Origin: Oscillospiraceae bacterium
Lineage (GTDB): Bacteria; Bacillota_A; Clostridia; Oscillospirales; Oscillospiraceae
Length of the DNA stretch: 7,071 nt
Reading direction: 5' to 3'
NCBI GenBank assembly: GCA_017936985.1
Contig: JAGBEM010000272.1
Coordinates: forward strand, 1 to 7,071
How positions within the stretch are numbered: position 1 is the stretch's first letter; each line of letters starts with the position of its first letter. Below the pieces are notes generated by a model. It was not told the DNA's origin. It ran no database searches and was given only the letters and a program-made list of their open reading frames with translations. This document shows positions 1-7,016 of the stretch, piece by piece. Position numbers and translations under genes: made by a program.

Positions 1-105
1 GGTAGCCTGATTCCAGTCAAGGTTCTCGCCGCAGTTATAGGCAATGCTCTGGGACAGGGTGAAGTTTTCAATTACCAAAACGGGCTTAACATACTGATTC
101 TTCAT
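1..105 (-). CDS. Small Cys-containing ORF, 5' part only
   Basis: The first 35 codons are visible; the rest lies beyond the left edge. It begins MKNQYVKPVLVIENFTL and continues through SQSIAYNCGENLDW, with one Cys (residue 25) and one Trp (31). The start is well supported: GGAGGG at 112-117 lies 6 nt before the ATG, and the ORF begins 12 nt after the stop of the fibro-slime gene, so the two are probably co-transcribed and perhaps translationally coupled. No signal peptide or membrane segment is visible. The pattern KP-x-V/L-x-x-E-x-F-x-L-x-x-x-IA-x-x-C resembles, from memory, short unnamed proteins of gut Firmicutes; the N-terminal part has the look of a leader and the Cys-bearing part that of a core peptide. 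Function is unknown. That it is a real gene is likely; that it is a peptide precursor is speculation. Confidence 0.7.
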   Translation of the reverse strand, partial: MKNQYVKPVLVIENFTLSQSIAYNCGENLDWNQAT

Positions 106-111
106 CTTAAT

Positions 112-117
112 CCCTCC
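112..117 (-). promoter_or_regulatory. Ribosome binding site of the small ORF, abutting the upstream stop codon
   Basis: The minus strand reads TAAGGAGGGATTAAGATG: the fibro-slime stop (TAA, 118-120) is followed directly by GGAGGG, a 6-nt spacer and the ATG. A ribosome finishing the large gene would clear this site as it terminates, which suits coupled translation. The coupling is inferred from spacing alone. Confidence 0.75.
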
Positions 118-3100
118 TTATCTACGGCCAAACCAGCCGAAAATCTTGTCGAAGAGGCTCTTGATCAGATCCTTCAGTGCATCATTCTGGATGGGCTTCT
201 CTTCCGGCTTCTGCTCGGGTTCGGGGTGGTTATCGATGTCAACATCGATATCAGGCTCGGTGGGAGTCTCAGGCACGGTGGGAGCCTCAGGCGCCGGAGT
301 GACCTCCTCTTCAGGTGCCGCACTGTAGGCCACAGTGGATCTCAGGGAGAATGCCGCAACTTCGTTAGAAGCCTCTTCCTCAGTCATCTCCAGGAGCATA
401 ATACCGGAAGTGGTATCTTCACCGGTCATCTTGACCTTGGTAACAGACAGAATGTTGGTTTCGCCAGCGTTCTTAACGGTGATATAACCGTTCACAGGAG
501 TAACAGCGTAATACAGATCCGTGGTATGGGCAATCTCTGTACCGCTGTTGGTCTCTGCAGTGTCGCTGAACGCAGCAGTGGTTGCACCTTCGGGAGCCTT
601 CATACCGATGTAATAATGGTAAGCGTCATTGCCGTCCACCTTAAACACGATGGACTGACCAGGAGCCAGGTAAACCTCGTTCTTGGGGCCATAGGTGCCG
701 TACTCGGTGGCATCATAATCGGTTGCATCGGAAACTTTGCCGCTGCCATCCAGGTCAATGAAGACATTGCCCTGCTCACTGTCAGTGGCAGTATCAGCAG
801 CCATCAGGTCACGGACTTCTTCGAAGACTGCATTCAGCTCATCCGCGCCATACGCATTCTTTACAGTATCGGTATTCTCCAGATTCTGGATGGGATTGTA
901 AACACGGATACCGTCGAGGTAGTAAGTATTGCGGGTTGCAGTCTCGGAGTAGACGATGTCGCCGTTCGTGTCAACCTTGACAGAACCGTCAGCGTTGGTC
1001 TCAGGAGCCTTTGCGTTGTTGACAACCAGGGTAACCGTGTAGGTGCCGTAGGCCAGATCCTGGAAGCTCAGCGTGGGAATCTGGTAGTACTGACCGGAGA
1101 CAGCCAGATTGTCCACCATCAGGTACTTCGTGCTTTCTGTGCCGCTTTCGCCCTTAATCTTGGCAGTGACAATGCCAGTGGTCATGTCGGTGTAGCTGTA
1201 GATATCCACGCCGGTGCCGGTGAAGGTGAAGGTTGCGGTTGCGCCGGTGGTCATCTTGGTAGCGGAGCCGTCGGAGTAGCCGGTATCATCAGCCAGAGAA
1301 TCCTCCCAGCCATGGATGCCCGCACCGACGCCTTTCTCGTCAATTTCCGCGCTTTCAGTATTGCCAGAACTTGCAGTGTTATTACCATTGTAGACAATCT
1401 GCACACTTGCATCATCCGCTGCATCAGTTGCGCCCTTTGTGGCTACGAAAGTATCTTCGTAATAGACGTTGTTTGCGGGGATGATGGAGACGGACTTGTT
1501 CATGATGTTGGAACCGGTAGTCGTTGCATTGCCAATCGTGGTCTTGGTATCAACCGTGATCTGAACAGTGAAGGAATCGATGCCATTCAGGATGGAGTCG
1601 GGGGTATAGGTCACGCCATAGTCCCCAATGGAGCTGCCGGTCATTTTCATGGTGCCATAAAGACCCGCTTCACTGTCCAGCTTGACACTGTTGACTGTGT
1701 CATGAAGCTTGATTGTGGTAGTAGTACCGTCCGCGTCCTTAATCTCTGTTTCTGTGCTCAGTTCATTAAGTTCGTTATCGAACACATCCTTATTGCTCAA
1801 AGACATCTGCTTTGCGTAGTCCATAACGAAGGCCACATTGTTAATGTTCCAGGTACGGATACGCATGCTGGCAGAACCGGAAATCGTCATGTCAGCGTCA
1901 GTCTTGCTCTTGCCCAGAGCAGTTGTATAAACTGTATTGGAAATGGTCTTGGTCGTTGCACCTTCATCGGGTGTGCCGACATTGTACTTAAAGCCGCGGA
2001 TGGAAATGGTCTTACCCGCTTCAATACCACCTGCAAGCAGTCTCTTCAGCTGATCCTCAGTGGTCAGCTTTGTATAAGAGGGTGTGTCTCCATTAGCGAA
2101 GATCGCATACTCCAGATCCGTAACCGCATTAGCACCAAGGTTAAGCGTTTCACCTTCAATTGCAGTGAGGTAAACACCCAGCAGATCATCCTTAAAGGTC
2201 AGATGCGTAACGGTCTCATTACCATCGTTCGTCAGCTCAAAGCCGTAAGTAACTTCGGAGTTCTGGGGAACGAAGGAACCATAAATCAGCTCGCGGCCGT
2301 TCTGGTATGCCTTCTTATTGGGCACAGCGGAAGAGTTCACGACCTTGATGTTGGTCCAGATTGCGAAGTTGGAGTCATTGGTCCTACGCTCCATCTGGAA
2401 GAAGTCGAAAGTATAAGTATCGCCTTCCTTCAAGCCCAGATATTCAGCCCAGGTCTGGCCTTCTGTAGCATTGTTATACTCATAAACAAACTTACCGGAT
2501 CCGACGGCTTGTTCCAGATAAACAGAAGCTGCATCCTTTTCATGGATGCCGCCATCATCAATTACCAGCTTGCCATTGATATAAAGGTAAACATCATCGT
2601 CACCGGTAAAGGCAAAGAACAGGTTATCTTCCTTATGGTAAACAAACTGTCCGCTACCCTGAGTCGTTGTATGGTAGTTATGTTCATTAAGGGGGGCTAC
2701 ATTAGGCTTCGTCTTCTCACCCATATGATCCAGAGGGAACCAGCCGCCGTGATCGACGGTATTATTTCCGCCATTATAAATCTCACCAACAGAATTGGCA
2801 GAATTGGCAGCACTGTCGGCATAATCGAACACCGTGCTCTCAGCGGAGTCATAATAATAGCAATCTGTACCATTATAGGTACCAGGCTGCAGGACCAGGT
2901 TTTCATAACCGTTATAGGTTGCGGTATAAGGATAAGAATCGCCTTTATAAGTAAAGCTGCCATCAACAAACGCATGGCGCAGCATCCAGTCCGCAACAGC
3001 GCTGACAGTCTGTGCATTTTCCAGTTTCTCTACTCTTTCCTTTTCCGGGTTCCACTTCCAATTGTCTTTGGCCCTTACTTCCCGTCTACTAACCGTCCAG

Positions 3101-3543
3101 GAATTGACCCAAGAATTTCCGTTATAAGATTTTAGCCAATTTTCTCTCGTGGACAATTCCAGAATCAAACCCGTCAATTCCTGATAGGGCTCTTGCGCAT
3201 CTGTGGAACCGTAGCCATGGTCACTTCTAGCCATAGAAAGAATTTTTTGGGCAAGCTTCTTAATGGCATCTTCAGTATACTGAGGTACGCCATCCTCACC
3301 CAGTGTAACCTGTACATCACCCAGAGCACGACCGACTTCAGCATTCTCAAAGAACAGCCCGTCGCGGTTGGCATCACGGATGGTAATAGGCAGACGGATA
3401 ACATCTTCCGTTTCCACTGCCTGGGACGCAATGCCGCTCTCTTCATCCTCGGCAGCGAATGCCACAGTGGGCAGAATACCCACCAGCATCAGCAATGCCA
3501 GAACGGCAGCCAAAGCCTTTGAAAACAGTGTTTTTGTTTTCAT
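118..3543 (-). CDS. Secreted fibro-slime domain surface protein, 1141 aa
   Basis: This is a large extracellular protein, probably an adhesin or glycan-binding surface protein. Residues 1-30 are a signal peptide (basic start, Leu/Ala/Val core, cleavage probably AFA/AED). About 49-402 match the fibro-slime domain, a relative of PA14: its hallmark is FTGDDDVYLYINGK (312-325), followed by DDGGIH and a YTFDFFQMERRTNDSNF block; the acidic GDDD loop is where related lectin-like domains bind Ca2+ and sugar. Residues about 425-545 look like a DUF11-type beta module, and 565-665 like a cadherin- or Ig-like module. A jelly-roll-like module (about 694-885) ends in TYYLDGIRVYNP. A further module (about 890-1045) contains FIDLDGSGKVSD. 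An acidic Pro-rich linker (about 1075-1118) and a basic amphipathic tail follow; there is no LPXTG motif. The ATG at 3543 is chosen because AGGAGG lies 8 nt upstream; the ATG at 3549 is only 2 nt from it, and the ATG at 3624 has no properly spaced site. Ligand is unknown. Confidence 0.9.
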   Translation of the reverse strand: MKTKTLFSKALAAVLALLMLVGILPTVAFAAEDEESGIASQAVETEDVIRLPITIRDANRDGLFFENAEVGRALGDVQVTLGEDGVPQYTEDAIKKLAQKILSMARSDHGYGSTDAQEPYQELTGLILELSTRENWLKSYNGNSWVNSWTVSRREVRAKDNWKWNPEKERVEKLENAQTVSAVADWMLRHAFVDGSFTYKGDSYPYTATYNGYENLVLQPGTYNGTDCYYYDSAESTVFDYADSAANSANSVGEIYNGGNNTVDHGGWFPLDHMGEKTKPNVAPLNEHNYHTTTQGSGQFVYHKEDNLFFAFTGDDDVYLYINGKLVIDDGGIHEKDAASVYLEQAVGSGKFVYEYNNATEGQTWAEYLGLKEGDTYTFDFFQMERRTNDSNFAIWTNIKVVNSSAVPNKKAYQNGRELIYGSFVPQNSEVTYGFELTNDGNETVTHLTFKDDLLGVYLTAIEGETLNLGANAVTDLEYAIFANGDTPSYTKLTTEDQLKRLLAGGIEAGKTISIRGFKYNVGTPDEGATTKTISNTVYTTALGKSKTDADMTISGSASMRIRTWNINNVAFVMDYAKQMSLSNKDVFDNELNELSTETEIKDADGTTTTIKLHDTVNSVKLDSEAGLYGTMKMTGSSIGDYGVTYTPDSILNGIDSFTVQITVDTKTTIGNATTTGSNIMNKSVSIIPANNVYYEDTFVATKGATDAADDASVQIVYNGNNTASSGNTESAEIDEKGVGAGIHGWEDSLADDTGYSDGSATKMTTGATATFTFTGTGVDIYSYTDMTTGIVTAKIKGESGTESTKYLMVDNLAVSGQYYQIPTLSFQDLAYGTYTVTLVVNNAKAPETNADGSVKVDTNGDIVYSETATRNTYYLDGIRVYNPIQNLENTDTVKNAYGADELNAVFEEVRDLMAADTATDSEQGNVFIDLDGSGKVSDATDYDATEYGTYGPKNEVYLAPGQSIVFKVDGNDAYHYYIGMKAPEGATTAAFSDTAETNSGTEIAHTTDLYYAVTPVNGYITVKNAGETNILSVTKVKMTGEDTTSGIMLLEMTEEEASNEVAAFSLRSTVAYSAAPEEEVTPAPEAPTVPETPTEPDIDVDIDNHPEPEQKPEEKPIQNDALKDLIKSLFDKIFGWFGRR
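250..303. repeat. 18-bp tandem repeat, three units, in the Pro/Glu-rich linker
   Basis: Three in-frame 18-bp units (286-303, 268-285, 250-267) encode the hexapeptides VTPAPE, APTVPE and TPTEPD at residues 1081-1098 of the surface protein. The second and third units are close copies at DNA level, differing at only a few bases; the first has diverged. Such repeats commonly arise by slippage and change linker length between strains, setting how far the domains stand from the cell. Confidence 0.7.
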
Positions 3544-3639
3544 CTTCATTTCCTCCTCTTTTAAAACCGGGGGCGTGTCCAGAACGTGGGGCGCACGCAG
3601 AGGATCGCATTTTAGGCATAGCATCCCCCTTTTTATTCG
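3544..3639 (-). promoter_or_regulatory. Leader (5' UTR) of the surface-protein gene
   Basis: Counting from the predicted -10 box, transcription should start near 3639, giving a leader of about 95 nt. Its end carries AGGAGG at 3552-3557, 8 nt before the chosen ATG. The minus-strand GGGGG (3625-3629) can pair with CCCCC (3569-3573), and nested inside it GCGTG (3594-3598) can pair with CACGC (3573-3577, sharing one base). An ATG at 3624 sits directly behind the GGGGG, and another ATG five bases after the GGGGG opens a short out-of-frame ORF overlapping the start of the real gene. No known riboswitch class was recognised. The folding is by eye and tentative. Confidence 0.4.
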
Positions 3640-3645
3640 TATCTC

Positions 3646-3674
3646 ATTATAGATCCTTTATATCCATTTGTCAA
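3646..3674 (-). promoter_or_regulatory. Perfect consensus SigA promoter of the surface-protein gene
   Basis: On the minus strand the -35 box TTGACA (3669-3674) and the -10 box TATAAT (3646-3651) match the housekeeping consensus at all 12 positions, with the ideal 17-bp spacer (3652-3668). This predicts strong expression unless repressed. A perfect 12-bp palindrome, GAAAAGCTTTTC (3685-3696), starts 10 bp upstream of the -35 box and could be an operator, though it is A/T-rich and may be chance. Confidence 0.9.
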
Positions 3675-3887
3675 CTTAAAAACGGAAAAGCTTTTCTACA
3701 GGAAATTGGGGTAAAATCAGATTATTTGCACATCTTCTGCCGCCATATCCCTAAATTGAGGACATTGATATCCGCACGATTGACGTTTCGCCGACTTGTA
3801 CCAGCCGGTCATTTTCTCCCTGCTCCTCATTCCTTGACCATGCGCCGCGGACTGTGTCCGGGTGATAAGGACTTCCGTGTATTTTCA
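3675..3887. other. Intergenic DNA between the GH38-like remnant and the promoter, no recognised gene
   Basis: No recognised gene, RNA or terminator. It holds the 12-bp palindrome at 3685-3696. On the minus strand a 55-codon stop-free stretch (3720-3884) follows the stop at 3885-3887 in the same frame as the end of the GH38-like remnant. It contains a possible 31-aa ORF (start 3812, stop at 3717) with two Cys residues and purine-rich sequence before its ATG. I see no family resemblance, so it may be decayed sequence. Confidence 0.4.
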
Positions 3888-4303
3888 AAGGTCCGGCTCC
3901 GCATTGTCATCGTAGCAAGCCAGCAGCCACACATCGTAAGGATACTTTTCCTCCATCAGCGGCAGATGCCGGGCCATGCAGGTCTCCATGTTGGGGACTG
4001 TCTCCGGCACGAACCGGTTATTGGGGAACAGGCGAAGGACGCGCCGCCGTAGCCATACTGGGTACTGGCCCAAACCAGGATACGGTTGCCGTCCTTGTCC
4101 TCCCAGTGGAAGACCATGGGCAGCTCCGAATCGTAGCGCACATCCACCCGGCTGCCGCCGCCGCTCACATCCGGATTCAGGTAAGTGTCGACTTTGGTCA
4201 TGTCCATCTGCCAGATAGTAGAGGGCGGCGGATTCCAGTGGTTGGGAGCGAAGAAGATATTCTTCACGCCGGCTTCGCTGTAGGGTTTGGAAAGTCCAGG
4301 AAC
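3888..4303 (-). pseudogene. Remnant of a second GH38-like glycosidase (frameshifted, both ends missing)
   Basis: Two minus-strand frames together spell one continuous piece of a GH38-like catalytic domain. One frame gives VPGLSKPYSEAGVKN, then FFAPNHWNP, GGGSRVDVRYDSELPMVF and STQYGYGGASF; the other resumes with LFPNNRFVPE and ends EEKYPYDVWLLACYDDNAEP. The join is at about 4031-4034, where TTCGCCTG on the coding strand would read TTCGGCCTG (FGL) with one base restored. Homology stops abruptly at both ends, leaving about 140 codons of a family several hundred residues long; no start codon, ribosome binding site, or the HxD zinc motif remains. It resembles the GH38-related proteins carrying DUF5054 more than the intact neighbour, so it is not a partial duplication of that gene. 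A sequencing error could explain the frameshift but not the missing ends. Confidence 0.82.
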
Positions 4304-4484
4304 ACTGTATGAATTTCAAGTTTTTCAAACCGTCGGGAAGCTCGTATCATAAGTACTGCCTTTGCAGGCACACCCTTTTCGAACTCTCACCAAAATCGAT
4401 CCTCCGCAAAAGGCTTCAGCCATCGCATCACGCGAATCCCGGCAGCAGCCTTACCCCGAATATCGGTGGTGCCATACTTACGAA
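4304..4484. other. Intergenic DNA downstream of the mannosidase, no recognised gene
   Basis: All frames are broken by stops or lack a ribosome binding site. Just after the mannosidase stop the minus strand contains an imperfect hairpin (GGCACCACC against GGCTGCTGCC, enclosing CCGATATTCGG), but no T-run follows it. A second small hairpin, TGCCT-GCAA-AGGCA, lies near 4360-4373, also without a T-run. Neither is a convincing intrinsic terminator, so transcription might continue into the GH38-like remnant or end by Rho. Confidence 0.4.
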
Positions 4485-6905
4485 TTATTCAATGATCAGA
4501 CATTCCGACACATTTCCGTCCGGCGCGATTTTGACTGTTTTGATTTCCTGCGGACCCCAGCTCATTGTAAATCTTGCGTTCAGCGCGCCGAAATCAACCG
4601 TTGCGGTAGTCTGCGTACCGTTGGTTTCTACGATACGCATAATGATTCCGCTGCCGTCCTCCGCCGATTTGACGGCAGTAACCACGATATTTTCCCGGTC
4701 GACGGTAAGGGCAGAATAAACCTGAGGCAGATTACCATCGTGGTGGGTCTCCTGATGGGTCTGCAGCGGATTATTCAGGACTTCCGACGCCTTGAACAGC
4801 TCGGAATTCACTTTGCGGGTATGCGGCACGATCTCATAGGCAAACTCCTGCTCGCCCTTGTCCAGGAATTCCATTTCATTGTCACGGTAACGTTGTCCGT
4901 AATGGTCAAGGTACGCGCAGCCTCTTGCGATCATCATGCGCAGATCATTTCCGATGGAGCAGAAGCTGTATTTTCCGGTATTCAGGAGGGCCAGCCCCTT
5001 GCCGCTTTCATCGTAAATATCACACCAGGCGTGAGACGGCTCTTCCTGACCGTTCGCGGCCTTTTCGATAAAGCCGTAAGGCATGGAGTAAGTAACCTTG
5101 GAATTGTTTACATCGGCCTTGAAGGAGAGTTTGACCGATTTATATTGCTCATCAAAATCAAGAACTGTTCTGACCGTCAGCTTTTCGCTGTCGTTGTAAA
5201 GGGAATAGTATCTCTTCAGGACAGAGTTTCCATATTTTACAACAGATTTGATAGTGGCACGGATGGGGCCGTTCTCTACGAGTTCCAGGCTGCCGCTGCC
5301 AAACGCGCCGATTTCGATATTGTAATCAAAGATCTTGTGGCCCCAGGTGTCGTTGGCAAAGTCATCGCAGACAACAGCCTTGCCCAGTAATCCGCCGGCA
5401 AATTCCGCGCCGGATTCTTTCAGCAAATAGGAAGAAACGGCACCGCTGTCTTTGTCAAAGGTGATCTTGACCTTACCGTTCTCCAGACAGGTCTCGCCGG
5501 CGGACAGCTTGGTTTCATAGGATGCGGCCTCGAATTGCTTTTCGTGGTACAGGTAATACACGGCGTAGCCGTAGGCCGGTACATCCGCCTCAAAGATACA
5601 CTTGTAAAGGTGTTCGCCATCGGTATAGGATGCCCGGACAAGCTGGAAGGGGATCTCATTGCCCTGGGAGTCCATGACCCTGGAGATCCACTGGTTGCCG
5701 AACTGGGCAACGGAACGGACAGGGAAGGAATGGGGGTTGAACACGACCATGGGAGAACCCTCACCCTTCCTGTACCACATTCTGCCCCGCATTTCCGTTG
5801 CATCCGCATCCAGGAAATCCGTGGTCTTGATCCGCCAGGAGATGCGCTGCGCGGCAAAGGTGTTCACACCCAGAGCTGCCTCCCGGGCATAGCCGAAAGC
5901 GCCCTTCGCGTCGGTATAGGCCTCTTTGATGGAGCAGCCGGCCAGAATATCATGAAACTGGTTGAACATGACACGTTCCCATGCGGATTCGATGGAATCA
6001 CGATGCGCCTGGGAACCGGTCAAAGCATTGGCCAGAACATCCAGCTTTTCCGCCGTCACAAGTTCGATTTCCGCCCGGCGGTTTAAGTTCTTGATCTCGC
6101 TGTTGGCGCTGTAGCAGCCGCTGGCGTGATGCTGCAGATCCTCGCTGACCGTAGGCATAGCGACACCGTCGCAGTCCGCGAAATATTCATCAGGAGTTCC
6201 ATACTTGAAATTACCGGCTGCGATGAACTCCTGGGCGTGCTTCAGATGTTCCTTGGAAGGTCCGCCGCCGTGATTGCCAACGCCGATGAAAACCATCATG
6301 GGCTGGGGCTTGTTATAGTAGTGGTCCTCCAGGCGCGCCTGGAAGATATCTCCGCCGTAGCCGTCGGGAATGCGGTATGCTTTGACGACGCTTCCGTCAG
6401 GGCTCTGCCAGTAATGCAGGCTCTCGAAGGGGAGATTGGGCTTTTCTTCCAGATTATTCGGACGGTGATAAACATAGTTGTCGATGCCGGATTTTTTGAA
6501 CAGCTGAGGCAACATACCGTTATGGCCGAAGGAATCCACATTGTAACCGGTCTTTACATGGATGCCAAAGTTTTCTTTGAAGAATTTCTGGGAGTAGAGC
6601 ATATGGCGGCAAAACGCCTCGCCCGACGGGATATTGCAGTCAGGCTGGACCCACATACCGCCTACAACGGCCCATCTGCCCTCAGCGACCCGCTGCTTGA
6701 TTTCTTCAAACATCTCCGGTTCATTGAGCTTGATCCATTTATAGTAACCGGCACAGGCACTTGTGAAGGTATAATCAGGGAATTCCTTCATTCTGTCAAG
6801 CGCGGAACGGAAGGTCGATTTCACCAGGGATAGTCCTTCCGGGACACGCCACTGCCATACAGGATCCAAATGCGCGTTCGCAATTAAATAATAGTTTGGT
6901 TTCAT
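4485..6905 (-). CDS. GH38 alpha-mannosidase, cytoplasmic, 806 aa
   Basis: It hydrolyses terminal alpha-linked mannose from oligosaccharides by the retaining, zinc-dependent GH38 mechanism, probably on imported mannosides such as N-glycan fragments. The catalytic domain (about 1-255) opens with NAHLDPVWQW, giving zinc ligands His12 and Asp14. NVDSFGHNGMLPQ holds the predicted nucleophile and zinc ligand Asp124. The helical middle domain (about 257-345) ends in NQFHDILAG, where His318 is the predicted fourth zinc ligand. The remainder (about 370-806) is the beta-sandwich C-terminal part, closing with the usual PQEIKTVKI strand. All expected metal ligands are present and the length is normal. 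There is no signal peptide, so it acts inside the cell. The start at 6905 is preferred over an in-frame ATG at 7052: GGAGGG lies 6 nt upstream, homology starts at once, and the 49-codon extension would cover the promoter. Linkage specificity cannot be read from sequence. Confidence 0.95.
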   Translation of the reverse strand: MKPNYYLIANAHLDPVWQWRVPEGLSLVKSTFRSALDRMKEFPDYTFTSACAGYYKWIKLNEPEMFEEIKQRVAEGRWAVVGGMWVQPDCNIPSGEAFCRHMLYSQKFFKENFGIHVKTGYNVDSFGHNGMLPQLFKKSGIDNYVYHRPNNLEEKPNLPFESLHYWQSPDGSVVKAYRIPDGYGGDIFQARLEDHYYNKPQPMMVFIGVGNHGGGPSKEHLKHAQEFIAAGNFKYGTPDEYFADCDGVAMPTVSEDLQHHASGCYSANSEIKNLNRRAEIELVTAEKLDVLANALTGSQAHRDSIESAWERVMFNQFHDILAGCSIKEAYTDAKGAFGYAREAALGVNTFAAQRISWRIKTTDFLDADATEMRGRMWYRKGEGSPMVVFNPHSFPVRSVAQFGNQWISRVMDSQGNEIPFQLVRASYTDGEHLYKCIFEADVPAYGYAVYYLYHEKQFEAASYETKLSAGETCLENGKVKITFDKDSGAVSSYLLKESGAEFAGGLLGKAVVCDDFANDTWGHKIFDYNIEIGAFGSGSLELVENGPIRATIKSVVKYGNSVLKRYYSLYNDSEKLTVRTVLDFDEQYKSVKLSFKADVNNSKVTYSMPYGFIEKAANGQEEPSHAWCDIYDESGKGLALLNTGKYSFCSIGNDLRMMIARGCAYLDHYGQRYRDNEMEFLDKGEQEFAYEIVPHTRKVNSELFKASEVLNNPLQTHQETHHDGNLPQVYSALTVDRENIVVTAVKSAEDGSGIIMRIVETNGTQTTATVDFGALNARFTMSWGPQEIKTVKIAPDGNVSECLIIE

Positions 6906-6911
6906 CTTTTG

Positions 6912-6917
6912 CCCTCC
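6912..6917 (-). promoter_or_regulatory. Ribosome binding site of the mannosidase, fixes the start
   Basis: GGAGGG on the minus strand is followed by the 6-nt spacer CAAAAG and the ATG at 6905. This ideal spacing decides the start in favour of MKPNYYLIANAH and rules out the longer reading from 7052. Confidence 0.85.
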
Positions 6918-6938
6918 ATTTTTAGATTTTGCAATTTT

Positions 6939-6967
6939 ATTATACTTTTTATATGGGAACCCTGCAT
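6939..6967 (-). promoter_or_regulatory. Probable mannosidase promoter: perfect -10, poor -35
   Basis: TATAAT lies at 6939-6944 on the minus strand. At the 17-bp distance the -35 position reads ATGCAG (6962-6967), far from TTGACA. Just upstream (about 6971-7008) the minus strand is very A-rich, in the right place for an UP element contacting the polymerase alpha subunit. A good -10 with a poor -35 is typical of a promoter that needs an activator, possibly the product of the divergent gene. Activator dependence is inference. Confidence 0.6.
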
Positions 6968-6987
6968 TGCCTTTTTTTGCTTTTGTA

Positions 6988-7016
6988 TTGATTTTTGTTG
7001 TTTTTTGCACTAAAAT
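6988..7016 (+). promoter_or_regulatory. Probable promoter of the divergent gene
   Basis: TTGATT (6988-6993) and TAAAAT (7011-7016) are separated by exactly 17 bp on the plus strand. The predicted transcript start is near 7023, very close to the ribosome binding site, which is a reason for caution. The promoter lies back to back with that of the mannosidase and shares the same T/A-rich tract. Confidence 0.5.

Noticed and set aside
231..250. Inverted repeat TATCGATGT-CA-ACATCGATA within the surface-protein gene
   Set aside because: It encodes part of the DIDVDID run; GAT and ATC codons are reverse complements, so the palindrome follows from alternating Asp and Ile codons. It lies inside a coding region with no sign of a regulatory role.
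922..3017. FIDLDGSGKVSD in the surface protein read as a dockerin or EF-hand
   Set aside because: Only one loop-like segment is present, without the second repeat or the helices of a dockerin, and it sits within a larger beta-rich module.
226..3135. A 969-codon plus-strand open frame antisense to the surface-protein gene
   Set aside because: It mirrors the surface gene and exists because that gene's codon choice leaves few stops on the opposite strand. It has no ribosome binding site at its start, no recognisable domain and an implausible composition.
3544..3624. Longer start of the surface protein at 3624 or 3549
   Set aside because: The ATG at 3549 is 2 nt from AGGAGG and the one at 3624 abuts GGGGG; the added residues precede a normal signal peptide that starts well at 3543.
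3885..4328. A 147-codon intact gene beginning at 4328
   Set aside because: Only its C-terminal third matches GH38-like proteins; the first part is an out-of-frame reading of the same remnant, whose true residues lie in the neighbouring frame up to the frameshift near 4032.
4321..4428. A 34-codon minus-strand ORF beginning MAEAFCGGS in the spacer
   Set aside because: No ribosome binding site precedes it, it has no recognised family, and the spacer shows no coding bias.
4362..5390. Plus-strand 342-codon frame antisense to the mannosidase
   Set aside because: It overlaps strongly conserved mannosidase coding sequence, lacks a ribosome binding site and resembles no family.
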